Below, piece by piece: positions 1-9,640 of a stretch of DNA of 42,146 nucleotides. The number at the start of each line of letters is the position of its first letter. The stretch's first letter is position 1. Source of the stretch: Rhizomonospora bruguierae. GTDB lineage: Bacteria > Actinomycetota > Actinomycetes > Mycobacteriales > Micromonosporaceae. Location: the NCBI RefSeq assembly GCF_018397995.1, contig NZ_BBQH01000053.1:1-42146 (forward strand). The letters are read 5' to 3'. A program made the translations under genes and the position numbers. The notes beneath the pieces were generated by a model. That model saw only the letters and a list, made by a program, of their open reading frames with translations. It was not told the origin of the DNA and ran no database searches.

Positions 1-3000
1 TCCACCCGGAGTCAAGGTCACGGTGACACCGGCCAACGCTGTGCCGGTCACGGCGTCGGTCACCTTGCCCGTAAGCGCGGGCGCCTCGTCGAATTTGAGC
101 ACGGTGGACGCGATCGGTGACTTGTTTCCAGCCATGTCAATGCCCTGCACCATCAGCGTGGGCGTCCCGACCGTCGTGGAGGTGGCGTTGACGGTGGTCT
201 GCCCACCGGCGGCTGGCAGCGGCACAGCGGTCGCTGTGCCGGATGCACCCACCCGGTACTGAACCCCGGTCACCGCAGTGTCACCACCGGCGCTGATCGC
301 TACGGGTACCGAGGCGCCGACGTACGCCGTGGTCCCGCTGGGGAACGACACCAGCGGCGGGTTCGGCAGCTGCAGGACGTTGAACTCGTGCTCGGTGCTC
401 AACAGCTTCCGGCCGTAGACCCGGACGTCGTCGATCGCGCCGGGGAAGAAGCCGGCCGCCGCGCCGGCCGAGCGCATCCGGCCGATCGTCACCGGCCCGG
501 TCGCGTCAAACGTCGCGCCGTTCGCGGTGGCCGTCTGCAGGGCTCCATTAACGTACAACTGGAGCGCGTGACTCGTGCCGTCGTAGGTGCCGATCAGCCG
601 CGTCCACACGCCGGTCGCCGCCGCCGCGTTGGACAGCACCGACACCGTGGCCGGCGCGTCCGCATCGCTGCCCGCGACGGCGAACCGCCACTTGTTGTCC
701 GTCACGCTGTAGCCGAGCAGGAACGGCGAGGTGCGGTTGCCGTCCTGGGCAACGATCACGCGCTGGCCGGAGCCACCTGTCGAGTCCAGCCGGACGGTGG
801 CCGCGACCGTGAAGCTCTGGTTGGAGTGGACGGTTATCGGACCGCCCGTGTTCGGGTCCTTGGTGGCGATCGGCCCGGTCGTCGCGCCCGAGGTAGCGGT
901 GCCGTTACCCACCAACGCCTTGCCGTAACCGCCCCGTCCGGCCGCCCAGGTGCCGCTGCTAATGGCGAGTGTGTTGTTGTGGCCAGTGTCGTCGATGCCG
1001 TCCTGGCCATCGAACGTCCACCGCGCGTCCGGCCCGGTCCCGGCCCGCACGGTGAACTGATAGATGTAGGCAGCGGAATAGTTGCCGGCGTTGTCTCGCG
1101 ACCACACCCGCAGGTTGAACGTCTGGTCGCTGACGGGCGTGATGGTGATCGAGGCCGCGTGGTCGGTGGCGTTGGCGGTCACCTGCGTGGCGGCCGCCGC
1201 GCTGATGCCCGGGTCGAGGGTCCACGCGTATCCGTAGAAGTCCGCGGGCACCGTGGTCGGTGGCTTCAGCACGAACGTGCCCGCCATGCCGACCCCGCCG
1301 TGCAACTGCCCGTCGTTCGGATAGTCCGTCGACGTCACGCCGCTAGGTGCGGCCGGTGCGGTCACGTCGACCTGGAACTCACAGGTCGTCGAGTACTGGC
1401 TATTGTCGATACCGTCATTGGCGATCGCCTGGATGACGTAGACGCCTCCATCGGCCAACTTGCCTGCGGGGATCGTGACATTTGCGTACTGTCCCGAGGT
1501 AATCGAGCCCTGCGCCACCGAGTTGGTACTGGTCCGCGACCCACCAGAGTAGTTCCACCAGTAGAACGTGCCCTTGAGCTGCCGCGCCGTCCCGTCCGGA
1601 TCGGACAGTCGCGCCTTCAGCGCCGGAGCGAGGGTACGCACGTACGGCCGGAACGCGCCGCGCACGCAGGGCTGGTCAGTCACGGTGATGGTGTCGGGCG
1701 CGTTCGGGAATGAGTTGTAGGTAACGGTCAGCAACGCCGTACCCGCGTCGAACTTCTTCCAGTAGTTTACGTTTGTCTCATCGACCGCCATCAGCCCGAA
1801 GGTCAACGTGCCCGAGGTGCCGCCCGATGCGGTCTGCACGGCGCTCGTCACGCCCCACTCGGTGCGCCGCCGCACCCTGTCGTGCGCATGGCTCTTCGCC
1901 GTGGCAACCACCGCACCCCAACTGGCGGCGTTGTTCGACCAGGTGGTGCCCGAGCTGATCCCGCCGGTGACCCGCACCTGCGTGCCGTAGTCGGTATTCG
2001 TCCACGAATACACCGTGTCCATCGACAGCTTGGCGTCCTGCACATGCTTGTTCAGCAGCCCCGAGATGCCGAACGCGAACAGAGACCGATACTTCATGCC
2101 GGTCGGCGTGTTCGTGTAACCGACCTTGGCGCACTGGATCGAGCTGTACGGATCCGGGCAATCCTGCTTATCGTAGCTCCAGTAGGATTGGGTGGGATAC
2201 GTACTGTTAATCATCGTCCAGGCGTTCTTGCCCAGCCCTGGGTCAATGTAGACCGGGAACTTCGTCGCCTTGTCCCGCAACATCGCCAGGTCGGGGTGCA
2301 CGACGAGGTCGCTGCCGATCAGCTGCACCGGCATGGCGGCACGGGCCGCACCTGGCACGACGAGCCGGTTGGCCCGGCCCTGCCTCTCTCCAGCCGGCTT
2401 GGCCGAGTCCCACATGGCCGGGGTACCGGAGCCAAACAACGTGGCGCCCGCATCAGAGACAGCGCTCAATGCGCCTGCCGGGTCCTGCCGCAGCCGCAAC
2501 CCCCGCGCCACGGTGCCGAACCGGATGGCGGTCAGCGCGGGGTTGGCAGCGGCCCGCGCATCCTTCACCACCAGCATCTCGGCCAATCCCTCGACCTGCG
2601 CCGTCAGCACCAGGTCAACGCCCGGGAACACGTTGGGATACGTAGCGCTCTCGCCGGACAGCTCCGGCGCTGGCAACTGCCCTCCCGGCCAGCTCAGCTC
2701 CAATTCGGCGGCACCGTCGCCAATGGTTGCGACGGGTCCACCGCCACCGGCGGAGAAGGAAATCCGCAGTGAGGTGGCGATGGGGACGACGCGGCCGTTT
2801 CCATCCGGGCGCAGCATCGGGTCGGGCTTGACCCAGCGGCCGCCTGCCATCCGCACCCGCTGGACGAGCGCGGACGTCTCAGCGGTCAACGTCCCACTGG
2901 GATTGGCGAACACCCGGGTCCGCTCGGCCAGCTCCGAGAGGACCTCGACCCGGCCATGGCAGGCGGTCGCGGCGCGAAGCGCCGCAGCCTCATCGGACGC

Positions 3001-3123
3001 GCCGGCACGACAGCTGGCCTGCGCAGCGGTCGCAGCTGAGGAATCAGGCACCGCAACCAGTGAGGCCGCAACCACCACTCCCGCCACCAGGGACGACAGG
3101 TAACAACGCAGACGCTGGCGCAC
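1..3123 (-). CDS. Large secreted LamG-domain protein, C-terminus beyond the window
   Basis: One frame stays open from a GTG at 3123 to the window edge, giving 1041 codons with no stop. The N-terminus reads MRQRLRCYLSS followed by a hydrophobic stretch and a small-residue cleavage region, as in a Sec signal peptide. Residues about 50-260 resemble the N-terminal region of actinobacterial wall-associated or RHS-like proteins (LVLTAQVEG, LVVKDARAAANPAL). A DNRLRE-like region lies near residues 310-430 and Ig-like segments follow. A LamG/concanavalin-like jellyroll spans about 698-911 (ARWTFDG through GAIDDVRVYGRKL). The visible end (ALTGKVTDAVTGTALAGVT) looks like a carboxypeptidase-regulatory-like repeat. 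The likely role is extracellular binding of polysaccharide or another surface ligand. The missing end could carry an RHS/toxin region or only more repeats. The GTG has a GGGGAAG motif about 12 bases upstream. Confidence 0.8.
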   Translation of the reverse strand, partial: MRQRLRCYLSSLVAGVVVAASLVAVPDSSAATAAQASCRAGASDEAAALRAATACHGRVEVLSELAERTRVFANPSGTLTAETSALVQRVRMAGGRWVKPDPMLRPDGNGRVVPIATSLRISFSAGGGGPVATIGDGAAELELSWPGGQLPAPELSGESATYPNVFPGVDLVLTAQVEGLAEMLVVKDARAAANPALTAIRFGTVARGLRLRQDPAGALSAVSDAGATLFGSGTPAMWDSAKPAGERQGRANRLVVPGAARAAMPVQLIGSDLVVHPDLAMLRDKATKFPVYIDPGLGKNAWTMINSTYPTQSYWSYDKQDCPDPYSSIQCAKVGYTNTPTGMKYRSLFAFGISGLLNKHVQDAKLSMDTVYSWTNTDYGTQVRVTGGISSGTTWSNNAASWGAVVATAKSHAHDRVRRRTEWGVTSAVQTASGGTSGTLTFGLMAVDETNVNYWKKFDAGTALLTVTYNSFPNAPDTITVTDQPCVRGAFRPYVRTLAPALKARLSDPDGTARQLKGTFYWWNYSGGSRTSTNSVAQGSITSGQYANVTIPAGKLADGGVYVIQAIANDGIDNSQYSTTCEFQVDVTAPAAPSGVTSTDYPNDGQLHGGVGMAGTFVLKPPTTVPADFYGYAWTLDPGISAAAATQVTANATDHAASITITPVSDQTFNLRVWSRDNAGNYSAAYIYQFTVRAGTGPDARWTFDGQDGIDDTGHNNTLAISSGTWAAGRGGYGKALVGNGTATSGATTGPIATKDPNTGGPITVHSNQSFTVAATVRLDSTGGSGQRVIVAQDGNRTSPFLLGYSVTDNKWRFAVAGSDADAPATVSVLSNAAAATGVWTRLIGTYDGTSHALQLYVNGALQTATANGATFDATGPVTIGRMRSAGAAAGFFPGAIDDVRVYGRKLLSTEHEFNVLQLPNPPLVSFPSGTTAYVGASVPVAISAGGDTAVTGVQYRVGASGTATAVPLPAAGGQTTVNATSTTVGTPTLMVQGIDMAGNKSPIASTVLKFDEAPALTGKVTDAVTGTALAGVTVTLTPGG

Positions 3124-3165
3124 CGGGCCCACCGACTTCCCCGTTAGGATCGCCGCAGTGACGGA

Positions 3166-3194
3166 ACAGTAAGCACCACATTACCGATAGTCAA
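3166..3194 (-). promoter_or_regulatory. Sigma-70-type promoter for the LamG gene
   Basis: On the minus strand, TTGACT (3194-3189) and TACTGT (3171-3166) are separated by exactly 17 bases, in an AT-rich patch that stands out from the GC-rich surroundings. Transcription would start near 3159 and leave a leader of about 36 bases before the GTG at 3123. This is motif evidence only. Confidence 0.5.
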
Positions 3195-3376
3195 TGAGAT
3201 AGGCTTAAATATCACTAAGTTGCCAACAACGACGCTCTACGGGCAGCCGCGCATCATCGCCGCGCATGCCCTACACGTCTGGTACGGCCCCGCTTGTAGC
3301 CCGGCGGCTCCGTGCCACACCGGGCTCGGGACGCCATGCTCGGCGCACCCGCTGTTACGACCGACTGCCCGGGGTT

Positions 3377-3728
3377 GTCAGCCGCCGAGCACGCGGCGCA
3401 GGTCCTTCATTAACAGCAGCAGCTACATCGGGTCGGCGGGGCCGGTCTCGAATGTGGCCAGCCCGGGTAAAGTCACGCGCGGCTTCGGTCTCGCAATCGA
3501 TGAGGACCCGTACGCCGACGGCCTCGGCGCGGCCGCGACTCGCCGCAACGCGTCGACCATCGACGCCCGACCCAACCCGGCGTCGTGGGCGGCACGGTCG
3601 ACGCCGAGCCGGGTCAGGATCACCACCGGCTGGTGGTAGCGGTCGCCACCCTCCCTCTGCCATGGATCGACATCAGCCGAAGCGACGCTGTCGGCGGCGA
3701 GGGCGTAGTAGCCTGCCACCCGTAGGCC
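3377..3728 (-). pseudogene. Decayed GNAT-family acetyltransferase (toxin-like)
   Basis: Three reading frames together spell the C-terminal two thirds of a GNAT acetyltransferase of the type found in toxin-antitoxin pairs. The first frame gives LRVAGYYALAADSV through LTRLGVD, GLGRASMVDALRRVA. The second gives EAVGVRVLIDCETEAARDF. The third gives LATFETGPADPM, then an in-frame TAG where family members usually have Gln, then LLLLMKDLRRVLGG and a stop at 3377. It therefore carries two frameshifts and one nonsense change. About the first 50 residues, including the start, are missing: homology begins only a few bases after the stop of the upstream Smr gene. No antitoxin partner is visible. The identification rests on recalled family consensus, not on a search. 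Confidence 0.65.
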
Positions 3729-3736
3729 CGTAGTCC

Positions 3737-3991
3737 CTACTTCCAGCGGAAGTGCACGAACAGCCGGCCGAAGTTCTTCGAGTCCTTCTCGACCCGGTGG
3801 TAGAGCGGCTTGATCTCCTTGCTGTCCAGGAACCGGAGCACCCGCTTCTTCAGCTGCCCGGAGCCCTTGCCCGGGATGATCTCCACGACGCTGGCCCTGG
3901 TGCGGACGGCCTCGTCGATGATCCCGCGCAGCGCGCGGTCGATGTCCTGGCCGCGGTTGTAGATGTCGTGCAGGTCCAGCTTGAGCTTCAC
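3737..3991 (-). CDS. Small Smr-domain protein
   Basis: This 84-residue protein is essentially a stand-alone Smr (small MutS-related) domain. It begins MKLKLDLHDIYNRGQDIDRAL, with the LDLH element of the family, followed by VVEIIPGKGSGQLKKRVLRFL, which matches the glycine-rich (H/P)GxGxG loop. Smr domains are nucleic-acid nicking or binding modules; the substrate here is unknown. GTG at 3991 is preferred because homology starts there; a longer frame to 4174 is shadow sequence of the opposing peptidase gene. The gene is divergent from the M16 peptidase genes with only 29 bases between the two starts, so they probably share a bidirectional AT-rich promoter. Confidence 0.8.
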   Translation of the reverse strand: MKLKLDLHDIYNRGQDIDRALRGIIDEAVRTRASVVEIIPGKGSGQLKKRVLRFLDSKEIKPLYHRVEKDSKNFGRLFVHFRWK

Positions 3992-4008
3992 CCCCGCAAG
4001 CCTACGGA

Positions 4009-4021
4009 TATAAATAACGGG
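4009..4021 (+). promoter_or_regulatory. -10 element of a leaderless promoter for the M16 pair
   Basis: TATAAA at 4009-4014 lies six bases before the GTG at 4021, the spacing expected if transcription begins at the start codon itself. No Shine-Dalgarno sequence is present before the GTG. I see no convincing -35 element. The same AT-rich patch also lies just upstream of the divergent Smr gene. Confidence 0.5.
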
Positions 4022-5304
4022 TGACAGGCTTCCCGTGGCCCATCGAGACCTCGACCCTCGACAACGGCCTCCGCGTGATCGCCAGCCCTGACCACGGCGC
4101 CCCCGTCGTCGCCGTGAACCTCTGGTACGACGTGGGCTCCCGACACGAACCGGCGGGCCAGACCGGCTTCGCACACCTGTTCGAGCATCTGATGTTCGAG
4201 GGCTCCGTGCACGTCGGCAAGACCGAGCACATGAGCTACGTGCAAGGCGCCGGCGGCTCGCTGAACGCGACCACGAACCCGGACCGCACCAACTACTTCG
4301 AGACGCTGCCGGCCGAGCACCTGGAACTGGCGCTGTGGCTGGAGGCGGACCGGATGGGCGGCCTGGTGCCGGCCCTGACCCAGGAGAAGCTGGACAACCA
4401 GCGCGAGGTGGTCAAGAACGAGCGCCGGCAGCGGTACGACAACGTGCCGTACGGCGACGCGTGGCTGCGCCTGCTGCCGCTGCTGTACCCGCCGGGGCAC
4501 CCGTACCACCACGCGACGATCGGGTCGATGGAGGACCTGAACGCGGCGGACCTACAGACGTTCAAGGACTTCCACACCACCTACTACGCGCCGAACAACG
4601 CGGTACTGACCGTGGCCGGCGACGCCGAGCCGGAGCGGGTGTACGAGCTGGCGAAGAAGTACTTCGGCCAGCTGCCACCGCGCGAGCACATTCCGCCGGC
4701 GCCGGAGGGCGGGCTCCCCAAGGCGGGCGGCGCGGTGCGGCAGGAGGTCACCGGCGCCGTGCCGGCACCGCGGGTCTACCTGTCGTACCGCAGCCACCCG
4801 TTCGGCTCGCCCGGGTACGACGCGACCACCGTGCTGGCCGCCGTCCTCGGCTCCGGCCGGGGCAGCCGGCTGTTCCAGCGGCTGGCCGACGGGCGGCGGC
4901 TGGCCCAGCCGGACAACATCGGCTCGTACGGTGTGGACCTCGCGCACGCCCCGGCCCCACTGATCGTCAGCGCGACCGCGCGGCCCGGGGTGCCCGCCGC
5001 CGACCTGGAGGCGGGCCTGGTCGAGGTCGTGGCGTCCATGGTCACCGAGCCGGTCACCGACGCCGAACTGGAGCGGGCCAAGGCCCTGCTGACCAGCTCG
5101 TGGTGGCGCCAGGTGAGCACGCTCGGCGGGCGGGCGGACACGCTGGGGCGGTACGCGACGCTGTTCCGGGCCCCGGAGCGGGTCGCCGCCCAGCTCGACG
5201 GGTGGCGGTCGGTCACCGCCGAGCGGGTCGCCGAGGTGGCGGCCGAGATCCTGGACGAGGACGCCCGGGTCACCCTGACCTACCTTCCGGAGGAGAGCGC
5301 ATGA
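4021..5304 (+). CDS. M16 zinc metallopeptidase, catalytic subunit
   Basis: This 427-residue protein has the inverted zinc motif of M16 (pitrilysin/processing peptidase) enzymes: H52-L-F-E55-H56, with the third ligand probably E129 in QREVVKNE. The early TLDNGLRVIASPD and the FHTTYYAPNNAVLTVAGD segment are typical of the family. It has no signal peptide, so a cytoplasmic peptide-degrading role is likely. It overlaps the next gene by four bases (ATGA), and that gene encodes the non-catalytic partner. The two probably form a heterodimeric clamshell like other bacterial M16B pairs. The GTG start is supported by the divergent Smr gene immediately upstream and by the -10 box. Confidence 0.9.
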   Translation: MTGFPWPIETSTLDNGLRVIASPDHGAPVVAVNLWYDVGSRHEPAGQTGFAHLFEHLMFEGSVHVGKTEHMSYVQGAGGSLNATTNPDRTNYFETLPAEHLELALWLEADRMGGLVPALTQEKLDNQREVVKNERRQRYDNVPYGDAWLRLLPLLYPPGHPYHHATIGSMEDLNAADLQTFKDFHTTYYAPNNAVLTVAGDAEPERVYELAKKYFGQLPPREHIPPAPEGGLPKAGGAVRQEVTGAVPAPRVYLSYRSHPFGSPGYDATTVLAAVLGSGRGSRLFQRLADGRRLAQPDNIGSYGVDLAHAPAPLIVSATARPGVPAADLEAGLVEVVASMVTEPVTDAELERAKALLTSSWWRQVSTLGGRADTLGRYATLFRAPERVAAQLDGWRSVTAERVAEVAAEILDEDARVTLTYLPEESA

Positions 5305-6647
5305 CCGCCGTCGAGGCGCTGGTAGCCACCCCACCGCAGCCGGGCGACGCGCGGCCGTACCGGTTCCCGGAGATCACCCGGGAGCAGCCGGGCGGCCCGG
5401 TGGTCGCCGCGCACCTGCCGAACCAACCGCTCGCGGTCGCGACGCTGCTGCTGGACGCGGGCGCCGGGCGCGAGCCCGCGGACCGGGCGGGCGTGGCGTC
5501 CGTGCTCGCCGAGTCCCTGGAGGAGGGGACCCGGCGGCGGGACGCGGCGGCGTACGCGCTGGCGTTGGAGGGGCTGGGCACCGGCCTGGCCACGTCGGTC
5601 GACTGGGACTCGATGCGGATCAGCGTGGAGGTGCCGGTCGAGCGGCTGGCCGAGGCGGTGGCGCTGCTGGCCGAGGCGGTCCGCACCCCGCTGCTGGAGC
5701 CGGCGGACCTGGAGCGCAAGCGCGACGACGAGCTGACCGCGGCCCGGATGCGCTGGGCGAACCCGGGCCCCCGGGCGGACGCGGCGCTGCGCGGGGCGCT
5801 GTTCACCGACCGTTACGCCCGGCCGCCGCACGGCGACCCGGAGTCGATCGCGGTCATCGGCGCGCAGGACGTGCTGGACTTCCACGCCGCGTGGCTGACC
5901 CGGCCGGGCACCCTGCTGGTCGCCGGAAACTTGGACCGGCTGGACCTGTCCGCGCTGGGTGCCGCGGCGTTCGCCGGCGTGACCGCGGCGGACGAGCCCC
6001 GCCCCGGCCCGATCGCCCCACCGGCGGACGTGGCCCGCCGGATGCTGCTGGTCGACCGGCCCGGCTCGGTGCAGTCCACGCTGCTGCTCGGCCACCACGC
6101 GCCGCCCCGGGCGGACCCGGACTTCGTCCCGATGACCCTGGCCGGCACGGTGCTCGGCGGCGCGTTCTCGTCACGGCTGAACCACCTGATCCGGGAGGTG
6201 CGCGGGTACACGTACGGCATCCGGGCCGAGTTCGGGCAGGCGCGCCGGTTCGGGACCTTCCGGGTCAACACGGCCGTGCAGACGGCGGTCACCGGTCCGG
6301 CGCTCACCGACACGGTCGCGGAGATCACCCGTACCCGGGCCGAGGGGGTCACCGAGGAGGAGCTGGCGCTGGCGCGCACCTGGCGGGCCGGTCAGCTCTC
6401 GGTCGACATGCAGACCCCGGGCGCGATCGCCGCGGCGCTGGCCACGCTCGCGCTGCACGACCTGCCGGACGACTACTTCGTGACGCTGCGCGAGCAGTAC
6501 CTGGGCGCGACGGTGCCGGACGTGTCCGCCGCCGCGGCCAGGCACCTGAACCCGGAGGCGCTCACGATCGTCGTCGAGGGTGACGGTGCGACGGTCCGGG
6601 ACGGGCTGACCGCGACCGGATTGGGGGAGGTAGTCGACGCCGGCTGA
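5301..6647 (+). CDS. M16-family protein, non-catalytic subunit
   Basis: This 448-residue M16 homologue lacks HxxEH; the corresponding region reads [23 protein letters not shown]. It keeps the C-terminal [11 protein letters not shown] segment, which carries the Arg/Tyr pair that M16 partner subunits use to bind substrate. It is therefore predicted to complete the active site of the upstream subunit. The ATG at 5301 is preceded by GGAGGAG and overlaps the upstream TGA, indicating translational coupling and equal dosage. The gene is followed after 49 bases by the Clp ATPase gene, so one proteolysis-related transcript is possible. Confidence 0.9.
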   Translation: MTAVEALVATPPQPGDARPYRFPEITREQPGGPVVAAHLPNQPLAVATLLLDAGAGREPADRAGVASVLAESLEEGTRRRDAAAYALALEGLGTGLATSVDWDSMRISVEVPVERLAEAVALLAEAVRTPLLEPADLERKRDDELTAARMRWANPGPRADAALRGALFTDRYARPPHGDPESIAVIGAQDVLDFHAAWLTRPGTLLVAGNLDRLDLSALGAAAFAGVTAADEPRPGPIAPPADVARRMLLVDRPGSVQSTLLLGHHAPPRADPDFVPMTLAGTVLGGAFSSRLNHLIREVRGYTYGIRAEFGQARRFGTFRVNTAVQTAVTGPALTDTVAEITRTRAEGVTEEELALARTWRAGQLSVDMQTPGAIAAALATLALHDLPDDYFVTLREQYLGATVPDVSAAAARHLNPEALTIVVEGDGATVRDGLTATGLGEVVDAG

Positions 6648-6696
6648 ATGCCCGCCGGCCGGGCATGCTTGGGGTCGGCCCGGGTAACCGCCCGGC

Positions 6697-9273
6697 ATGA
6701 CGAGCCCTCTGGACGAGTTCTTCGCCAGGTTCTTCGGCGACGCCGAGCGGCAGCAGTCGGTGTACCGGGTCGACATCACCCGGCTGATGACCGAGGACGC
6801 CCGCGAGCTGGTCACCGACGCCGCCCGCCAGGTCGCCGAGACCGGCCGCTCCGACGTGGGCACCGAGCACCTGCTCTGGGCGGCCAGCCGGCGCCCGGCG
6901 CTGCGCGAGATGATCCGCCGCGCGGGCGCCGACCCGGACGCGGTGGCGGAGGCGGTCGGGCAGCGCACCGGCGAGGGCGGCGGCGAGCGGCGCCCGGGGC
7001 CGGTGTCGCTGACCCCGGCGGCGAAGCGGGCCCTGCTGGAGGCGCACCAGATCTCCCGGGCGATGGGCGCGTCGTACATCGGTCCGGAGCACGTGATGAT
7101 GGCGCTGGGGCTCAACCCGGAGTCCACGGCCGGGCGCATCCTCGCCGAGAACCGGGCCAGCCCCGACCGGCTGCTCCCGCCGCCCCCGGGCGAGGGCGGG
7201 GCACCGGGCCCGACCGGCGGCGGGCGGCGGGCGGCCCCCGCACCTCGGCGCCGGGCCGAGACCCCCACCCTCGACCAGTACGGCCGGGATCTGACCGACC
7301 TGGCCAACGCGGGCGGGATCGACCCCGTGGTGGGCCGGAACCAGGAGATCGCCCAGACCATCGAGGTGCTCTCCCGGCGGACCAAGAACAACCCGGTGCT
7401 CATCGGCGAGGCGGGCGTCGGAAAGACCGCGGTGGTGGAGGGGATCGCCCAGCGGATCGCCGACGGGGACGTGCCGCCCACGCTCGCCGGGCGCCGGGTC
7501 ATCCAGCTCGACATCGCCGGGCTGGTCGCCGGCACCCGGTACCGGGGCGACTTCGAGGAGCGGATGCGCGGCGTCCTGGAGGAGATCCGCCAGCACAGCG
7601 AGGAACTGGTCATCTTCATCGACGAGCTGCACACCGTGGTCGGTGCGGGCGGCGGCGGCGAGGGCGGCGGCACCATGGACGCCGCGAACATGCTCAAGCC
7701 CGCCCTGGCCCGCGGCGACCTGCACATCATCGGCGCCACCACGCTGGAGGAGTACCGCCGGTACATCGAGCGGGACGCCGCCCTGGCCCGGCGGTTCCAG
7801 GCGGTGCTGGTGTCCGAGCCGTCGGTGTCCGACACGATCGCGATCCTGCGCGGAATCCGGGACGCGTACGAGGCGCACCACCAGGTCCGGATCACCGACG
7901 AGGCGCTGGTCGCCGCCGCCCAGCTCAGCGACCGGTACATCACCGACCGGTTCCTGCCGGACAAGGCCATCGACCTGGTGGACCAGGCGGGCGCCCGGGT
8001 CCGGCTGCGGACCAAGTCGCCGGCCACCGACGAGCGGGCGCTGCGCCAGCGCATCGACCAGCTGTGCCGGGACAAGGACCACGCGGTCACGGACGAGCAG
8101 TACGAGCGCGCGTCCCAGTTACGCGACCAGATCTCCGAGTTACGCGCGCAGTTGGGCGAGGCGGGCGCGCCGCCGGCCGACCGGGCGGCCCCGGAGGTGA
8201 CCACCCAGGACATCGCCGACGTGGTCAGCCAGGCCACCGGCATCCCCGCCAACCAGCTGACCGAGGAGGAACGGGAGCGGCTGCTGCGGCTGGAGGAGCA
8301 GTTGCACGAGCGGGTCGTCGGGCAGGACGAGGCGGTCGCCGCGGTCGCCGAGGCGGTGCGCCGCTCCCGCGCCGGCCTGTCCGACCCGGACCGGCCGATC
8401 GGCAGCTTCCTGTTCCTCGGCCCGACCGGGGTGGGCAAGACGGAGCTGGCCCGCGCCCTGGCCGAGTCGCTGTTCGGCCAGGAGGAGCGGATGGTCCGGC
8501 TGGACATGAGCGAGTTTCAGGAGCGGCACACCGTGGCCCGGCTGGTCGGCGCGCCGCCGGGCTACGTCGGCTACGAGGAGGCGGGGCAGCTGACCGAGGC
8601 GGTCCGCCGGCGCCCGTACGCGGTGCTGCTGCTCGACGAGATCGAGAAGGCCCACCCGGACGTGTTCAACCTGCTGCTCCAGGTGCTCGACGACGGGCGG
8701 CTGACCGACAGCCAGGGCCGGACGGTCAACTTCCGCAACACCGTACTGATCATGACCAGCAACCTCGCCTCGGACGTGATCAGCGGGCGCTCCGGGCCGC
8801 TCGGCTTCGGCACCGAGTCGCCCGGCAACACCGACGGCGGCCTGTCCGGCGCGCTCTCCGGCCCCCGGTCCGCCATCGACCCCGGCATCTCCGATCAGGT
8901 CATGCGCCGGCTGCGGGAGCACTTCCGGCCCGAGTTCCTGAACCGGATCGACGAGATCATCATCTTCCGCCGGCTGGAGCAGGAGCAGCTGCGGGAGATC
9001 ACCGAACTGCTGCTGCACGAGACCGAGCGGCGGCTGCGGGCCCAGCACATCACCGTCACGTTCACGCCGGCGGCGATCGACTGGGTGGCCGAGCGCGGCC
9101 ACCAGCCCGAGTTCGGCGCCCGGCCGATGCGCCGGGTGATCCAGCGGGACATCGACAACCGCCTGTCAACCATGGTCCTGGAGGGCACCCTCGGGCCGGG
9201 GCGCCGGGTCACCGTGGACGCCGAGGACAGCCACCTGCGGGTCGACGTGCAACCCGAGGCGGCGTCGGTATGA
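6697..9273 (+). CDS. ClpC-like AAA+ unfoldase
   Basis: This 858-residue Hsp100 protein has two AAA+ modules. The Clp N-terminal repeats span about residues 25-165. D1 has Walker A GEAGVGKT (237-244) and Walker [13 protein letters not shown]-type coiled coil follows ([14 protein letters not shown] from about 469). D2 has Walker A GPTGVGKT (575-582) and Walker [12 protein letters not shown]. After the D2 sensor region there is PLGFG (LGF at about 702-704), matching the loop that docks ClpA/ClpC/ClpX onto ClpP. The UVR motif and LGF loop favour a ClpP-partnering ClpC type over the disaggregase ClpB. The leader [14 protein letters not shown] differs from housekeeping ClpC, so it is probably an additional paralogue. 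It overlaps the DUF3140 gene by four bases. Confidence 0.88.
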   Translation: MTSPLDEFFARFFGDAERQQSVYRVDITRLMTEDARELVTDAARQVAETGRSDVGTEHLLWAASRRPALREMIRRAGADPDAVAEAVGQRTGEGGGERRPGPVSLTPAAKRALLEAHQISRAMGASYIGPEHVMMALGLNPESTAGRILAENRASPDRLLPPPPGEGGAPGPTGGGRRAAPAPRRRAETPTLDQYGRDLTDLANAGGIDPVVGRNQEIAQTIEVLSRRTKNNPVLIGEAGVGKTAVVEGIAQRIADGDVPPTLAGRRVIQLDIAGLVAGTRYRGDFEERMRGVLEEIRQHSEELVIFIDELHTVVGAGGGGEGGGTMDAANMLKPALARGDLHIIGATTLEEYRRYIERDAALARRFQAVLVSEPSVSDTIAILRGIRDAYEAHHQVRITDEALVAAAQLSDRYITDRFLPDKAIDLVDQAGARVRLRTKSPATDERALRQRIDQLCRDKDHAVTDEQYERASQLRDQISELRAQLGEAGAPPADRAAPEVTTQDIADVVSQATGIPANQLTEEERERLLRLEEQLHERVVGQDEAVAAVAEAVRRSRAGLSDPDRPIGSFLFLGPTGVGKTELARALAESLFGQEERMVRLDMSEFQERHTVARLVGAPPGYVGYEEAGQLTEAVRRRPYAVLLLDEIEKAHPDVFNLLLQVLDDGRLTDSQGRTVNFRNTVLIMTSNLASDVISGRSGPLGFGTESPGNTDGGLSGALSGPRSAIDPGISDQVMRRLREHFRPEFLNRIDEIIIFRRLEQEQLREITELLLHETERRLRAQHITVTFTPAAIDWVAERGHQPEFGARPMRRVIQRDIDNRLSTMVLEGTLGPGRRVTVDAEDSHLRVDVQPEAASV

Positions 9274-9587
9274 GCGCCGACCGGCAACTCTGGGAACGGT
9301 TCCACGAGGTGGTCAACATGCCCTCGCCCGAACTGCGCTCGTTCCTACTCACCGAGGCGTCCACCGAGGAGGCCAGCAGCGCCGAGATGCCGCCACTGGG
9401 CGAGCGGGTACTGAAGATCCTGGCCAAGCGCTTCGGCGACCTGACCCGCGACGACGAGGCCGCCATGCGGCTGACGGTGAACGCGATCGACCGGCTGCAC
9501 GCCGCCCAGCCGCCGGACAAGGGCGCGGACGACACCTGGCGGCACGCGCTCATGCGGCTGGGGCACGACCCGCTGCGGGAGCGGTGA
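9270..9587 (+). CDS. DUF3140-family protein
   Basis: This 105-residue soluble protein contains LWERFHEVVNMPSPELRSFLL and LTRDDEAAMRLTVNAIDRLHA, the pattern of the DUF3140 family of small actinobacterial proteins with no known function. It is translationally coupled to the Clp ATPase by an ATGA overlap. This suggests an accessory role to that unfoldase, for example as an adaptor. That role is inference from gene order only. Confidence 0.75.
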   Translation: MSADRQLWERFHEVVNMPSPELRSFLLTEASTEEASSAEMPPLGERVLKILAKRFGDLTRDDEAAMRLTVNAIDRLHAAQPPDKGADDTWRHALMRLGHDPLRER

Positions 9588-9640
9588 GCCGTTTCGCGAT
9601 GGCACCGCACTGGGCATTACTCCGGCGAAGGAGGAAGCCC

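Noticed and set aside
388-1713. 441-codon open frame on the plus strand
   Set aside because: It is antisense to the LamG protein gene, is Arg-rich without domains, and lacks a ribosome site; such frames are common opposite high-GC genes.
3220-3733. Two plus-strand frames over the GNAT remnant
   Set aside because: The minus-strand translation gives recognisable acetyltransferase motifs; the plus-strand frames give none.
6171-8507. 778-codon minus-strand frame opposite the M16 and Clp genes
   Set aside because: It has Ser/Arg-rich composition typical of an antisense shadow and spans two unrelated plus-strand genes.
6648-9587. 979-codon plus-strand frame overlapping the Clp ATPase
   Set aside because: Only its last part (9270-9587) is real, as the DUF3140 gene; the rest is an Arg/Gly/Ala-rich shadow of the Clp gene.
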